Below the pieces are notes generated by a model that was not told the origin of the DNA, ran no database searches, and saw nothing but the letters and a program-made list of their open reading frames with translations. This document shows positions 37,524 to 46,812 of a stretch of DNA of 64,000 bases, piece by piece; the stretch's first letter is position 1; every line of letters begins with the position of its first letter. The position numbers and the translations under genes were made by a program. This DNA is from Ornithinimicrobium sp. CNJ-824 (GTDB taxonomy: Bacteria; Actinomycetota; Actinomycetes; Actinomycetales; Dermatophilaceae): positions 62,001 to 126,000 of the forward strand of contig NZ_MKKA01000022.1 in assembly GCF_001942405.1 (NCBI RefSeq), written 5' to 3'.

Positions 37524-39149
37524 ATGCCAGGCCCCTTCACCGACTACCCGACCAGGGCCGAGGTGTTCGACGAGACGGTGGGCCCCGAGGGGTCCGTGCG
37601 TCAGACCTACGAGCAGGTCGCCGAGCAGTTCGCCGCCCTGGGCGAGGACGACGTGCGCGCCCGCGCCGACTACGTGAGCACCAGCTACCACGACCAGGGC
37701 GTCACCTTCGACTACGAGGGCGAGGAACGGCCCTTCCCGCTGGACATCGTGCCGCGGATCATCGACGCCGCCACCTGGGCGCACGTCGAGGCCGGCGTCG
37801 CGCAGCGGGTCCGGGCGCTGGAGGCCTTCCTCGCCGACGTCTACGGGGCGATGCAGATCGTCACCGACCGGGTGCTGCCCCGCCACGTGGTGACCACCAG
37901 CTCGCACTACCACCGGGTCGCCTTCGGCATCCAGCCCGGCAACGGCGTGCGGGTGCACGTCTCGGGCATCGACCTCATCCGCGACGGGGAGGGCACCTTC
38001 CGGGTGCTCGAGGACAACGTGCGCATCCCCAGCGGGGTGTCCTACGTGCTGACCAACCGGGCCGCGATGACCTCGACCCTGCCCGAGATGGTCGGGACGC
38101 ACCGGATCCGCCCGGTGGCCTCATACCCCTCGCGGCTGCTGCGCGCCCTGCGGGCCGCGGCCCCCAGCGGCGTCCAGGACCCCGAGGTGGTGGTGCTCAC
38201 GCCCGGGCCCTACAACTCGGCCTACTTCGAGCACACCCTCCTGGCCCGGCTCATGGGCTGCCGGCTGGTCGAGGGCCGCGACCTGGTCGTGCAGGGCGGC
38301 CGGGTGATGATGCGCGACACCCAGGGCCTGCAGCCGGTGCACGTGATCTACCGACGGGTCGACGACGACTTCCTCGACCCGGTCGCCTTCCGCAACGACT
38401 CCGTGCTCGGCTGCCCCGGGCTGCTCAACGCCTCCCGCGCCGGCAACGTGACGATCGCCAACGCCGTGGGCAACGGGGTGGCCGACGACAAGCTGATGTA
38501 CAGCTACGTCCCCGAGCTCATCCGCTACTACCTCGGCGAGGAGCCGCTGCTGCCCAACGTCGACACCTGGCGCCTGGAGGAGCCCGCCCACCGCGAGGAG
38601 GTGATGGACCGCCTCGACGAGCTCGTGCTCAAGCCGGTCGACGGCTCCGGCGGCAAGGGCATCGTCATCGGCCCGCAGGCCGACCGGGCCGAGCTGGACG
38701 CCCTGCGCGCCCGGGTGTCCGCCGACCCCCGCGGCTGGATCGCCCAGCCCGTGGTCCAGCTGTCCACCGTGGCCACCACCACCCCCGACGGCATGCGCCC
38801 CCGGCACGTGGACCTGCGGCCCTTCGCCATCAACGACGGCGAGAAGGTGTGGGTCCTGCCCGGCGGGCTGACGCGGGTGGCCCTCGGGGAGGGCGAGCTC
38901 ATCGTCAACTCCAGCCGGGGCGGGGGGTCCAAGGACACCTGGGTCCTCTCCGGGGACGGCCGGCGCACCCGGGTCGAGCCCCGGCAGCGGCAGCGCCAGC
39001 TGCAGGTCTCGGCCGCCCCGCAGGTCGCCCTGGCCCGCTCCGAGGCCGAGCCCGCGGAGCAGGAGCAGCAGCAGCAGCAGGCCCGCCAGGGCGAGCAGGG
39101 AGCACCTGCCGGCCTGCGGCCGCCGGAGCAGGGAGGTATGCCGTGCTGA
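37524..39149 (+). CDS. Circularly permuted ATP-grasp family protein (COG2308 type)
   Basis: 541 aa. Landmarks are FPLDIVPRIIDAATWAHVEA (~67-86), NVRIPSGVSYVLTNR (~171), VLTPGPYNSAYFEHTLLARL, LVEGRDLVV, GNGVADDKLMY, and LKPVDGSGGKGIVIGP, a phosphate-binding glycine-rich loop. ATP-grasp enzymes form amide or ester bonds; members of this group occur with alpha-E and transglutaminase genes in a predicted peptide-modification pathway whose chemistry is unproven. The last ~45 residues are a Gln/Glu-rich tail with a run of Gln. ATG 37524 was preferred to GTG 37518. Confidence 0.85.
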   Translation: MPGPFTDYPTRAEVFDETVGPEGSVRQTYEQVAEQFAALGEDDVRARADYVSTSYHDQGVTFDYEGEERPFPLDIVPRIIDAATWAHVEAGVAQRVRALEAFLADVYGAMQIVTDRVLPRHVVTTSSHYHRVAFGIQPGNGVRVHVSGIDLIRDGEGTFRVLEDNVRIPSGVSYVLTNRAAMTSTLPEMVGTHRIRPVASYPSRLLRALRAAAPSGVQDPEVVVLTPGPYNSAYFEHTLLARLMGCRLVEGRDLVVQGGRVMMRDTQGLQPVHVIYRRVDDDFLDPVAFRNDSVLGCPGLLNASRAGNVTIANAVGNGVADDKLMYSYVPELIRYYLGEEPLLPNVDTWRLEEPAHREEVMDRLDELVLKPVDGSGGKGIVIGPQADRAELDALRARVSADPRGWIAQPVVQLSTVATTTPDGMRPRHVDLRPFAINDGEKVWVLPGGLTRVALGEGELIVNSSRGGGSKDTWVLSGDGRRTRVEPRQRQRQLQVSAAPQVALARSEAEPAEQEQQQQQARQGEQGAPAGLRPPEQGGMPC

Positions 39150-40120
39150 GCCGGATCGCGGAGTCGCTCTACTGGATCGGGCGCTACCTCGAGCGCGCCG
39201 AGGACACCTCCCGGCTGCTCGACGTGCACCTGACGCTGCTGCTCGAGGACCCCGTCCTCGACGAGGAGACCACCAGCCTGGTGCTCCTGCGGGTCATGGG
39301 CATCGACGACGAGGCCAGCCCGGACCACCAGACCGTGCTGCGGATGCTCGGCTGGGACGAGACCTCCCCGACCTCGATGGTGGCCGCCTTCCAGGGGGCC
39401 CGGGAGAGCGCGCGGCGCTCCCGGGAGACCGTCTCCCTGGAGATGTGGGAGGCCATCAACACGACGTGGAACATGATGCGCGGCAACCGGCTGCAGCACC
39501 TGCCCGCCCACCGGGCCTGCCAGCTGCTGCGGGAGCGGTGCGCGGTCGTCGTGGGCCTGGCCGACTCGACGATGAGCCACGACGAGGGCTGGCACTACAT
39601 GATGCTGGGCCGGTCCCTGGAACGGGTCGACATGACCTCGCGGATCATCGAGTCCGCGGCCTACAACGCCGACTCCCCCTCGGCCTGGACGCAGACGCTG
39701 CGGGCGTGCGGCGCCCACCACGCCTTCATCCGCACCTACCGCGGGGCCGCCACCGACGCCCAGGCGGCCGAGTTCCTGCTCCTGGACCGGCTCTTCCCGC
39801 GGTCGTTGCTGGCCTCCCTGGAGCAGGCGCAGGAGGCCCTCGTGGCCCTCGAGACGCTGCCGCGGCGAGGGCGACGCCCCGACCCGGGCCTGCCGTCGCA
39901 GACCGGGCTCGGCGCCGTCCAGGGCCGGGCCGGGGAGGCCCACCGGATGCTGGGGCGCGCCCGCGCCGAGCTGGAGTACGGCTCCCTGGAGGAGATGATG
40001 CAGACCCTGCCCGAGCGGATGAGCCAGCTGCAGCGCACCTGCAGCCAGGTCAACGACGCCGTGTCCACGCACAACTTCGACGGCGCCGGCCAGGCCGTGT
40101 GGCGGGCGGGGGTGCGCTGA
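39143..40120 (+). CDS. Alpha-E domain protein
   Basis: 325 aa, almost entirely helical. It starts VLSRIAESLYWIGRYLERAE and has NTTWNMMRGNRLQHL, LGRSLERVDMTSRIIES and SQVNDAVSTHNFDGAG, all typical of the alpha-E family (DUF403). No activity is known; the family is always found with the COG2308 ATP-grasp protein. GTG 39143 overlaps the ATP-grasp stop, and its own stop overlaps the next ATG (TGATG). Confidence 0.87.
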   Translation: MLSRIAESLYWIGRYLERAEDTSRLLDVHLTLLLEDPVLDEETTSLVLLRVMGIDDEASPDHQTVLRMLGWDETSPTSMVAAFQGARESARRSRETVSLEMWEAINTTWNMMRGNRLQHLPAHRACQLLRERCAVVVGLADSTMSHDEGWHYMMLGRSLERVDMTSRIIESAAYNADSPSAWTQTLRACGAHHAFIRTYRGAATDAQAAEFLLLDRLFPRSLLASLEQAQEALVALETLPRRGRRPDPGLPSQTGLGAVQGRAGEAHRMLGRARAELEYGSLEEMMQTLPERMSQLQRTCSQVNDAVSTHNFDGAGQAVWRAGVR

Positions 40121-40959
40121 TGCTGCTGCGCGTGGTGCACCGCACCGGGTACGAGTACGCCGGGACCGCCTCCCACTCCTTCAACGAGGCCCGGATGACC
40201 CCCCGGCAGACGCTGCACCAGCAGGTGCTGCACACCAAGGTCGACATCACGCCGGTGGCGTGGACCAACACCTACACCGACTACTGGGGCACCACCGTGA
40301 CCCAGTTCGAGGTGCACGAGCCGCACCCGCGGCTCATGGTCGCCGCCTCCTCGACGGTCGACGTGCAGCGCCCCACCGTGGAGGGCCACGGCCTGGGCTG
40401 GGACGACATCCGGTCGGCGGAGGTCTTCGACGACCTCAGCGAGTACCTGCTCCAGTCGCCGTCGGTGGAGCCGCCGGAGGACCTGCGCGCGCGGGTCGCC
40501 GAGATCGCCGGCCGCAGCGCGACCCCGGGCGCCTGCGCCCGGGAGGTCGTCGCGATGGTCCACGAGGAGATGAGCTACGTCTCCGGCTCCACGGGGGTGC
40601 ACACCCGGGCCGCGGAGGCGTGGTCGACCCGGTCCGGCGTCTGCCAGGACATGTCCAACCTGACGATCGGCTGCCTGCGCTCGGTCGGCATCCCGGCCTG
40701 CTACGTCAGCGGCTACCTGCTGCCCGTGCGCGAGCCGGAGGTGGGCCGGCCCTACACCGGCGAGTCGCACGCGTGGGTGCGCTGGTGGGACGGGGAGTGG
40801 GTCGGGATGGACCCGACCAACGCGATCCAGCCGGGCGAGCGGCACGTGGAGATCGGCCGCGGCCGGGAGTACGGCGACGTCCCTCCGCTGCGGGGCATCT
40901 ACACCGGCACCAGGAGCAGCTCGATGTTCGTCGAGGTGGAGCTGACCGCGCTGCGCTGA
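40120..40959 (+). CDS. Transglutaminase-like protease/transferase (operon member)
   Basis: 279 aa. An N-terminal beta domain (VVHRTGYEYAGTASHSFNEA) precedes a transglutaminase core with catalytic Cys in RSGVCQDMSNL (~174), His in GESHAWVRWW and Asp in GMDPTN. Such bacterial enzymes may hydrolyse or transfer peptide amide bonds. It is the third gene of the ATP-grasp/alpha-E operon and converges on a second transglutaminase gene 12 bp away. Confidence 0.88.
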   Translation: MLLRVVHRTGYEYAGTASHSFNEARMTPRQTLHQQVLHTKVDITPVAWTNTYTDYWGTTVTQFEVHEPHPRLMVAASSTVDVQRPTVEGHGLGWDDIRSAEVFDDLSEYLLQSPSVEPPEDLRARVAEIAGRSATPGACAREVVAMVHEEMSYVSGSTGVHTRAAEAWSTRSGVCQDMSNLTIGCLRSVGIPACYVSGYLLPVREPEVGRPYTGESHAWVRWWDGEWVGMDPTNAIQPGERHVEIGRGREYGDVPPLRGIYTGTRSSSMFVEVELTALR

Positions 40960-40971
40960 ACGACGGTGCGC

Positions 40972-41778
40972 TCAGCCGACCGCGACCGTCGAGCCGTGGT
41001 CGTCGACCGGCAGGTCCTCGCCCTCGACCACGGCGGTCACGGTGAGCCCGCCGAACGTCAGCCCGCCGGTGTGCACGGTGAGGAAGGAGGTCTCCGCGGC
41101 GTCCGCCCCCGTGCTGATCCGCACCAGGGAGGCCCGGGGCGCCAGGCGGGTGGGGTCGACGACGACCCACCGTCCTCCGACCGCCGCCTCGACCACCGCG
41201 TGGAAGTCCATCGGCGACAGGCCGGGCGCGTAGCAGGCCATGAGCCGGGCCGGGATCCCGCGGGCCCGGAGCAGGGCCATGGTCAGGTGGGCGTAGTCGC
41301 GGCACACCCCGCGCCGGGCCAGGTAGGTGTCGCTGGCGCCGTCGGTCACCCGCGAGGACCCGGGCACGTAGCGCAGGTGCTCGTGGACCCAGGTGGCCAC
41401 GCGCAGCACGTCCTCCTCGTCGACGACCTCGCCGACCTCGGCCCGGGCCACCGACTCCAGCCGGTCGAGGTCGACGTAGCGGCTCGGCCGCACCCCCCTG
41501 ACCCGGTCCAGCGGCGCGACCTCGCCGGCCGCACCCCCGTCGGTGACGGTGGCCGCATACTCCACCGACAGGTCGCCCGGCCCCACGTCGCGCAGCACGT
41601 GCCACCGGGTCCCCGTGGTGGGGTCGAGCACCTCCTGCACGTCGACCTCGTCCCCGTCCAGCGTGACGACCAGCCGTTCCTCCTCGCGGGCCACGCCGTC
41701 GGCCACGGCGACCCCCAGGGTGGCCTCGACGGGCGCGGTGACGGTGGCGGTCAGGGTGGAACTCACACGGCGGCGCAT
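40972..41778 (-). CDS. Second transglutaminase-like protein
   Basis: 268 aa. The catalytic triad is visible: Cys in RRGVCRDYAHL, His in MDFHAVVEA, Asp in VVDPTRL. It resembles the operon enzyme at 40120 in the core but has a different N-terminal domain (TVTAPVEATLGVAVADG), closer to bacterial antibody-like beta domains. It is the last gene of a minus-strand operon after trmH-like and dedA-like genes. Confidence 0.85.
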   Translation of the reverse strand: MRRRVSSTLTATVTAPVEATLGVAVADGVAREEERLVVTLDGDEVDVQEVLDPTTGTRWHVLRDVGPGDLSVEYAATVTDGGAAGEVAPLDRVRGVRPSRYVDLDRLESVARAEVGEVVDEEDVLRVATWVHEHLRYVPGSSRVTDGASDTYLARRGVCRDYAHLTMALLRARGIPARLMACYAPGLSPMDFHAVVEAAVGGRWVVVDPTRLAPRASLVRISTGADAAETSFLTVHTGGLTFGGLTVTAVVEGEDLPVDDHGSTVAVG

Positions 41779-41791
41779 GCGCGCCAGTGTC

Positions 41792-42469
41792 TCAGGCCTC
41801 CGGCCCCCCGGACGACCCGGCGGCGTGCTGCAGCGCCCAGTGGTACATGACGACCGCGGCCGCCGCGCCGGCGTTCACCGAGCGGGTGGACCCGTACTGG
41901 GTGATGGCCAGCACGTCGGTGCACGCGGCGAGCGCCTCCGGCGACAGCCCCGGCCCCTCCTGGCCCAGCAGGAGCACGCAGTCGCGCGGGAGGGCATACC
42001 CCTCCAGCGGGACCGAGCCCGGGACGTTGTCCACGCCGAGCAGGGGAAGGCCGCGCCCGGCCGCCCAGCCGACCAGGGCGCCCACGTCGGGGTGGTGGTG
42101 CTCGTGCAGGTAGCGGTCGGTGACCATCGCCCCGCGCCGGTTCCAGCGGCGGCGGCCCACGATGTGGACCGCAGCCGCGTTGAAGGCGTTCGCGGTGCGC
42201 ACGACCGAGCCGATGTTGAAGTCGTGCTCCCAGTTCTCGACGGCCACGTGGAAGCCGTGGCGGTGGGCGTCGAGGTCGGCGACGATGGCCTCGTGCCGCC
42301 AGTAGCGGTAGCGGTCGACGACGTTGCGCCGGTCCCCCTCGCGCAGGAGCTCGGGATCGAGGTGCGGGGGCAGGTCGCCCGACCCGTCGGTGGGCCAGGG
42401 GCCCTCCCACGGCCCGGCCCCGACCCGTGGGGCGGACCACGGGTCCCCGGGCCGGCCCGCGGAGGTCAC
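41792..42469 (-). CDS. TrmH/SpoU family RNA methyltransferase
   Basis: 225 aa. SPOUT motifs: VENWEHDFNIGSVVRTANAF (motif 1, N and R of the SpoU type), LLGQEGPGLS (motif 2, GxEGxGL) and ITQYGSTRSVNAGAAAAVVM (motif 3, SLNVxxA type). It should methylate a 2'-O position of tRNA or rRNA; which site is not known. GTG 42469 overlaps the DedA stop. Confidence 0.85.
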   Translation of the reverse strand: MTSAGRPGDPWSAPRVGAGPWEGPWPTDGSGDLPPHLDPELLREGDRRNVVDRYRYWRHEAIVADLDAHRHGFHVAVENWEHDFNIGSVVRTANAFNAAAVHIVGRRRWNRRGAMVTDRYLHEHHHPDVGALVGWAAGRGLPLLGVDNVPGSVPLEGYALPRDCVLLLGQEGPGLSPEALAACTDVLAITQYGSTRSVNAGAAAAVVMYHWALQHAAGSSGGPEA

Positions 42470-43101
42470 GAGGGCGGCCCGGCCCGCCGGCTGCGGACCC
42501 GGGAGAGGACGAACCACACGACCGCCACGGCCACGGCGGCGAGGACCACCGCCTGGAAGGCCCCGGCGTAGCCCTCGACGAGGTGCCAGTTCTCCCCCAG
42601 CTGGAAGCCGGCCACGACGAACAGGCTGTTCCACAGCAGGCTGCCGGCCGTCGTCAGGGCGCAGAAGAGCGGGAGGGGCATGCGCTCGAGGCCGGCCGGC
42701 ACCGAGATGAGGCTACGGAAGATCGGGACCATCCGGCCGAAGAAGACGGCCTTGGTGCCGTGCCGGGCGAACCAGGACTCGGTCCGGTCGAGGTCGCGCA
42801 GGTCGACCAGCGGCAGCCGTGTCCACAGCGCCCGGAACCGGGACCGGCCGAAGACCGCCCCGAGCGCGTAGAGCGCCAGGGCACCCAGGACGGACCCGGC
42901 CGTGGTCCACAGGATCACGCCGCCGAGGGTGAACGTGCCCTGGCTCGCGGTGAAGCCGGCCAGGGGGAGGATCACCTCGCTGGGCAACGGGGGGAAGAGG
43001 TTCTCGAGCGCGATGAGCAGGCCCGCCCCAGGCCCTCCGAGCGCTTCCATGACGTCCACGGCCCAGGCCGCCACCCCGGTGAGCCCGGTCGGTGCGTCCA
43101 C
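42466..43101 (-). CDS. DedA family membrane protein
   Basis: 211 aa with 5-6 hydrophobic segments. The DedA signature is clear: LFPPLPSEVILPLAGFTASQ (~34-53), an EAxPxPGE-like region, WFARHGTKAVFFGRMVPIFR (~110-129) and SVPAGLERMPL. DedA proteins act in membrane lipid (undecaprenyl phosphate or phospholipid) translocation. GTG 43101 follows a good AAGGAGAG site. It is the first gene of the operon with the SpoU methyltransferase and transglutaminase. Confidence 0.85.
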   Translation of the reverse strand: MDAPTGLTGVAAWAVDVMEALGGPGAGLLIALENLFPPLPSEVILPLAGFTASQGTFTLGGVILWTTAGSVLGALALYALGAVFGRSRFRALWTRLPLVDLRDLDRTESWFARHGTKAVFFGRMVPIFRSLISVPAGLERMPLPLFCALTTAGSLLWNSLFVVAGFQLGENWHLVEGYAGAFQAVVLAAVAVAVVWFVLSRVRSRRAGPPS

Positions 43102-43304
43102 GTCTCTCTCCTTGTCGGCGGCGGCGTCCATCGTCCCATCCGGCACGGCGTGGTCGCGCCGCGACGGGCGGCCGCAGCGACGCGCCCCGGCGCCGGTCAT
43201 CCCTCGCCGGACCGGCACGTTCGCACTACGGTGGACGCAGCGCCGCAACTCCTGCGGGTGCCTCGGACGCGGCCGTCCCCGGTCGCCACAAGGAGGAACG
43301 CCAC

Positions 43305-44932
43305 ATGAACGACACCACCAAGTGGATCATGATCGCCCTGCTGCTGCTGCTCATCGCGGCGGCCGTGGTCGTGCTGCTGCGCTCGCCCGGCAAGGACCGC
43401 GACGGTGGCGCCGGGACGGTCGACGGGGCCGACGACGACCGCCGGACCGTCGACGAGGGGGCCGGGGACCGGGTGGGGACGGCTCCCGAGCGCGGCGTCT
43501 ACGACCAGGAGGCCGACGACCGGGCGGCGGCGGGGGCCGCCCCCGTCGTCCGGGACGAGCGACCGGTCCAGGACGGGCCGGCGGAGCCGGTCGAGCCCTC
43601 CACCTACGACCGGCCGGTGTCCGAGGACCGGTCGGCGGCGGACGAGGACCGCGCCGGCGAGGCGCACCGGCCCGAGGACGGCGTCCCGGCGGTCGACGAG
43701 GGTTCCTCCCAGGAGCCGCCCGCCGCCGCGGTGGAGCAGGACGCGCCGTCGATGGGCCAGGACGTCACCTACGCCGAGGACATCGAGGCCACGACCGGCC
43801 CCGAGGCCGTCGCCGACCGGGACACCACCGGCGACGACGACATCACCGCCGAGCCCTACCAGCCGGCCGCAGGGGCCTTCGAGGGCGGGGAGCCGGGCAC
43901 CTACACCGGCGAGACCTACCGCCCTGCCGGCACCGAGGACGCGCCGCCGCAGGCCGAGGCCCAGCAGCACCCCGCCGAGGAGCTCACGGCCGGGGAGACC
44001 GAGGGGTATGGCGGTCCCGCGCAGGTCGCGGACACCACCCCGGCAGCCGACGCGCCCCCGACCGCCGCGGCCGCCCCTGAGGCCGGGCAGCCTGCAGAGG
44101 GCTCCGGGGGCGGACTCCCGGCCGGCGACGACGACACGGGCCGCATGAGCGACGCGGCCCGCATCGGGGCGATGGGTGCGGCGGGCGCCGCTGGCGCCGC
44201 GGGCGCTGCGGGCGCTGCCGGCGCGGGCGCCACGTCGGCCCGGCCGCTGAGCGACGAGGAGGTCGCCGACGGAGCACGCCAGGAGCCGCTTCCGGTCGCC
44301 GACCAGGAGGACCCCGCGGGCACGACGACCCCCGCCGAGGAGGTCGCCCCGGACCAGTCCTCCGATCCTCGGGCCGCGGGTGGGACCGAGGACCGGCCGA
44401 CCACGGATGAGTCCTACGACGCCCACCCGGCGGCCGAGGAGCAGGACTGGACCGGGGACCGGGCCACGCGGGAGACGGACGGGGCGACCACCCAGGAGCC
44501 GCTGACCGCCGACGAGGTCCTCGCCGCCTCCGAGGACGACGGTGTCCGTGGCGCGGGCCGGGACGTGGAGCCCACGACCGGCGCCGGCGCCGCCGCGCCC
44601 GGGGAGCGGGGTACACCACGACCGAGGACACCGGCGACGCCGTCACGCCGGAGCGGGAGCCGGCGCCGGAGCACGGGACCGAGGTCGACCACGGCGCCGC
44701 CGCAGCAGGGGCGCCGGTCTTCGCGGAGTCGGTCTACGGACCCGGGTCGGCCGATCCGCTCGAGGACGGCACGGGACCGGCGGGCTGGGAGATCAAGGGC
44801 AACGTGGGTTCGATGCTCTTCCACACCACCGACTCGCCCAGCTACGACGCCGTGCGCGCAGAGGTCTGGTTCGAGAGCGAGCAGGCGGCCCGCGACGCCG
44901 GGTTCGCGCACTGGGACCGCCGGCGCCGCTGA
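43305..44932 (+). CDS. Membrane-anchored low-complexity protein with C-terminal sunset-type domain (frameshifted)
   Basis: About 540 aa. One N-terminal helix (WIMIALLLLLIAAAVVVLL) anchors it. A ~400-residue acidic, Ala/Asp/Glu/Pro-rich region follows, including a run of Ala-Ala-Gly triplets near 44185-44225. In the next reading frame lies a compact C-terminal domain, WEIKGNVGSMLFHTTDSPSY followed by AEVWFESEQAARDAGF, similar to the small domain named sunset. One G missing in the run at 44608-44611 explains the shift. A strong AAGGAGG site precedes the ATG. Function unknown. Confidence 0.7.
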
Positions 44933-44958
44933 GACCCGGGGGAGCGCCCCCGGCACCC

Positions 44959-44992
44959 GAGGCCCCGTCGACCACCACGTCGGCGGGGCCTC
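44959..44992 (+). terminator. Terminator after the sunset-domain gene
   Basis: Stem of GAGGCCCCG with CGGGGCCTC, extended by a further 5 bp with one G-T pair, about 27 bp after the stop. Confidence 0.65.
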
Positions 44993-45121
44993 GTCGTGCT
45001 CGGACCTCACCCTTCCCGGGCCGCTGCGGACCCCACGACGCACGGCACGTCACACCAGCACCGTGACGTCTGCGGCTGCCGGAAACGGCTGTGACGGGCG
45101 TGAAATGACACCGCCGGAAAG

Positions 45122-45184
45122 TCACACCGTTGTGATATCCGCAGTGACCTGCGACGTCGTCCGCGCCATGTGACCAACATCACC
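45122..45184 (+). promoter_or_regulatory. Crp/GlxR-like site and AT-richer promoter region of the NlpC/P60 gene
   Basis: TGTGACCAACATCACC at 45169-45184 fits the Crp/GlxR palindrome TGTGA-N6-TCACA at nine of ten positions. A second inverted pair, TCACA-CCGT-TGTGA, lies at 45122-45135. Several further TGTGAC/GTCAC words occur between 45060 and 45235, in the least GC-rich DNA of this area, so another regulator (such as MtrA, which binds GTCAC-like repeats) cannot be excluded. Confidence 0.5.
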
Positions 45185-45320
45185 TAGTTACACACTTGTA
45201 GTTCCGCATGGGATCACACTCACGCAGGTCACGGAGGGTTGACCGGGCCCGGAAACAGTTGTTCACTGCCAAGTGCTCGCCCCCTCGAGTGGTCCTGTCC
45301 CCGTCCCAGATGGATGCTCT

Positions 45321-46701
45321 ATGTCGACGCGCACGCGCAGCCTGTCCCGCACGCTGATCGCTGTCACCGCCGCGACCGCCCCGGTCGTCGCTCTGGCACC
45401 CACCGCCCAGGCGGCACCGCGCCCCAGGTGCCCCGCACGCCCCTCCCCCCGGCGCTGCCCACCACCCCGCTGCCCACGGTTCCGCTCACCCCGTCGACGG
45501 ACGACCACACCACCGTCACCCGGTGGGTCAGCGTCCCGGTGGCCACGTCCGTTCCGGGCCGAGCCTGAGCAACGGCGTGGTGACGACCAAGACCCTGGGG
45601 ACCCGCGTGAGCGGCACCCTGACCTCGAACGGGTGGCTGCGCATCAGCAGCACGCAGTACATGCACCCGTCGGTCCTCACCAGCACCGACCCGGCCCCCT
45701 CGTCCAGCTCCTCGTCGGTGACCATGTACATGGCCGCCGCGATCGGCAACGTCCGTTCCGGGCCCGGCCTCGGCTACCCGGTGGTCACCACGATGCGGCA
45801 GGGCGCCGAGGTCCGCGGGACCTGGACCAACGGCTGGCTGAACCTGGGCAACGGCCGCTTCGTCAGCGGCACCATCCTGACCTCGCAGGGCCCGGCCGAC
45901 GACGAGCCCGAGTCCTCGACGCAGGTGACCCGCTGGGTCACGGTGTCGGCGAACGTCCGCTCCGGCCCCTCCACCTCGTACTCGATCGTCGGGTCCCGCA
46001 GCGCGGGCGCGGAGGTCCGGGGCACCCTGACCTCCAACGGCTGGCTGCGGATCAACAGCTCGGAGTTCATGTCCCCCGGCGTGCTCACCGACCGTGAGCC
46101 CGGCGGCGGCGCCACCGCCCCGGCCGAGACCGTCACCCAGTACGTCACCGCCTCGATCGGCAACGTGCGCTCCGGTCCTGGGCTGAACTACTCGGTCGTC
46201 ACCACGATGCGGCAGGGCACCGAGGTGCGCGGCAGCTGGACCAACGGCTGGCTGAACCTCGGCGGCGGCCGCTACATCAGCGGCACCATCCTGTCCTCGA
46301 CCAACCCGGTCGCCGCGGCACCTGCGCCGGCGCCGGCTCCCGCCCCAGCTCCCACCACCCCGATCCGGGAGGCGCTGATGGAGACGGCCGAGAAGTACGT
46401 GGGCTCCCCCTACGTGCTCTACGGCACCCCGCCCGGCGCCTTCGACTGCTCGTCCTACACCTGGTGGGTCTACCAGCAGAACGGCATCAACATCCCCCGG
46501 ACCGTCCGTGACCAGCGCACCGTGGTCACCCCGGTGACCGACCCCCAGCCGGGCGACCTGGTGTTCTACAACAACTGGTACCACGTGGGCATCTACGCCG
46601 GGAACGGCATGGTCTACGAGGCGAACAACCCCTCCACGGGCGTGATCTACCACAAGATGTGGGACTACGACGTCTGGTACGGCCGGGTCCCCGGCGTGTG
46701 A
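45321..46701 (+). CDS. Secreted SH3b-NlpC/P60 peptidoglycan endopeptidase (two frameshifts)
   Basis: About 459 aa. The signal peptide (MSTRTRSLSRTLIAVTAATA, cleavage after AQA) is in one frame, a Pro/Thr linker in another and the rest in a third. Single missing bases near 45417-45421 and 45543 (GCCACGTC for GCCAACGTC) reconcile them. Four SH3b repeats follow, marked by VRSGPS or VRSGPG, then a Pro/Ala linker and an NlpC/P60 domain with Cys in FDCSSYTWWVYQ and His in YHVGIYAGNG. It should cut peptide cross-bridges of the wall. Regulated possibly by the Crp-like site upstream. Confidence 0.87.
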
Positions 46702-46721
46702 GCCTCGCTCTCCCGCGCCAC

Positions 46722-46762
46722 GGCAGGGCCCCTGCACCCGGGGAAGGTGCAGGGGCCCTGCC
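46722..46762 (+). terminator. Terminator after the NlpC/P60 gene
   Basis: A perfect 17-bp stem (GGCAGGGCCCCTGCACC with its complement) and a 7-nt loop, 20 bp after the stop. It can also serve the convergent pyrE transcript. Confidence 0.75.
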
Positions 46763-46812
46763 GGCTGTCCCCTGACCCGTCCCTCCGTCGGACGAGTCGG
46801 CGGGGCGACGGG

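Noticed and set aside
45060-45320. A c-di-AMP (ydaO-type) riboswitch before the NlpC/P60 gene
   Set aside because: Such riboswitches often precede wall hydrolases, and CACGGAGGGTTGACC looked suggestive, but the conserved core (GCCGAATCC-type start and ACCCGACAGCTAAC-type segment) is absent.
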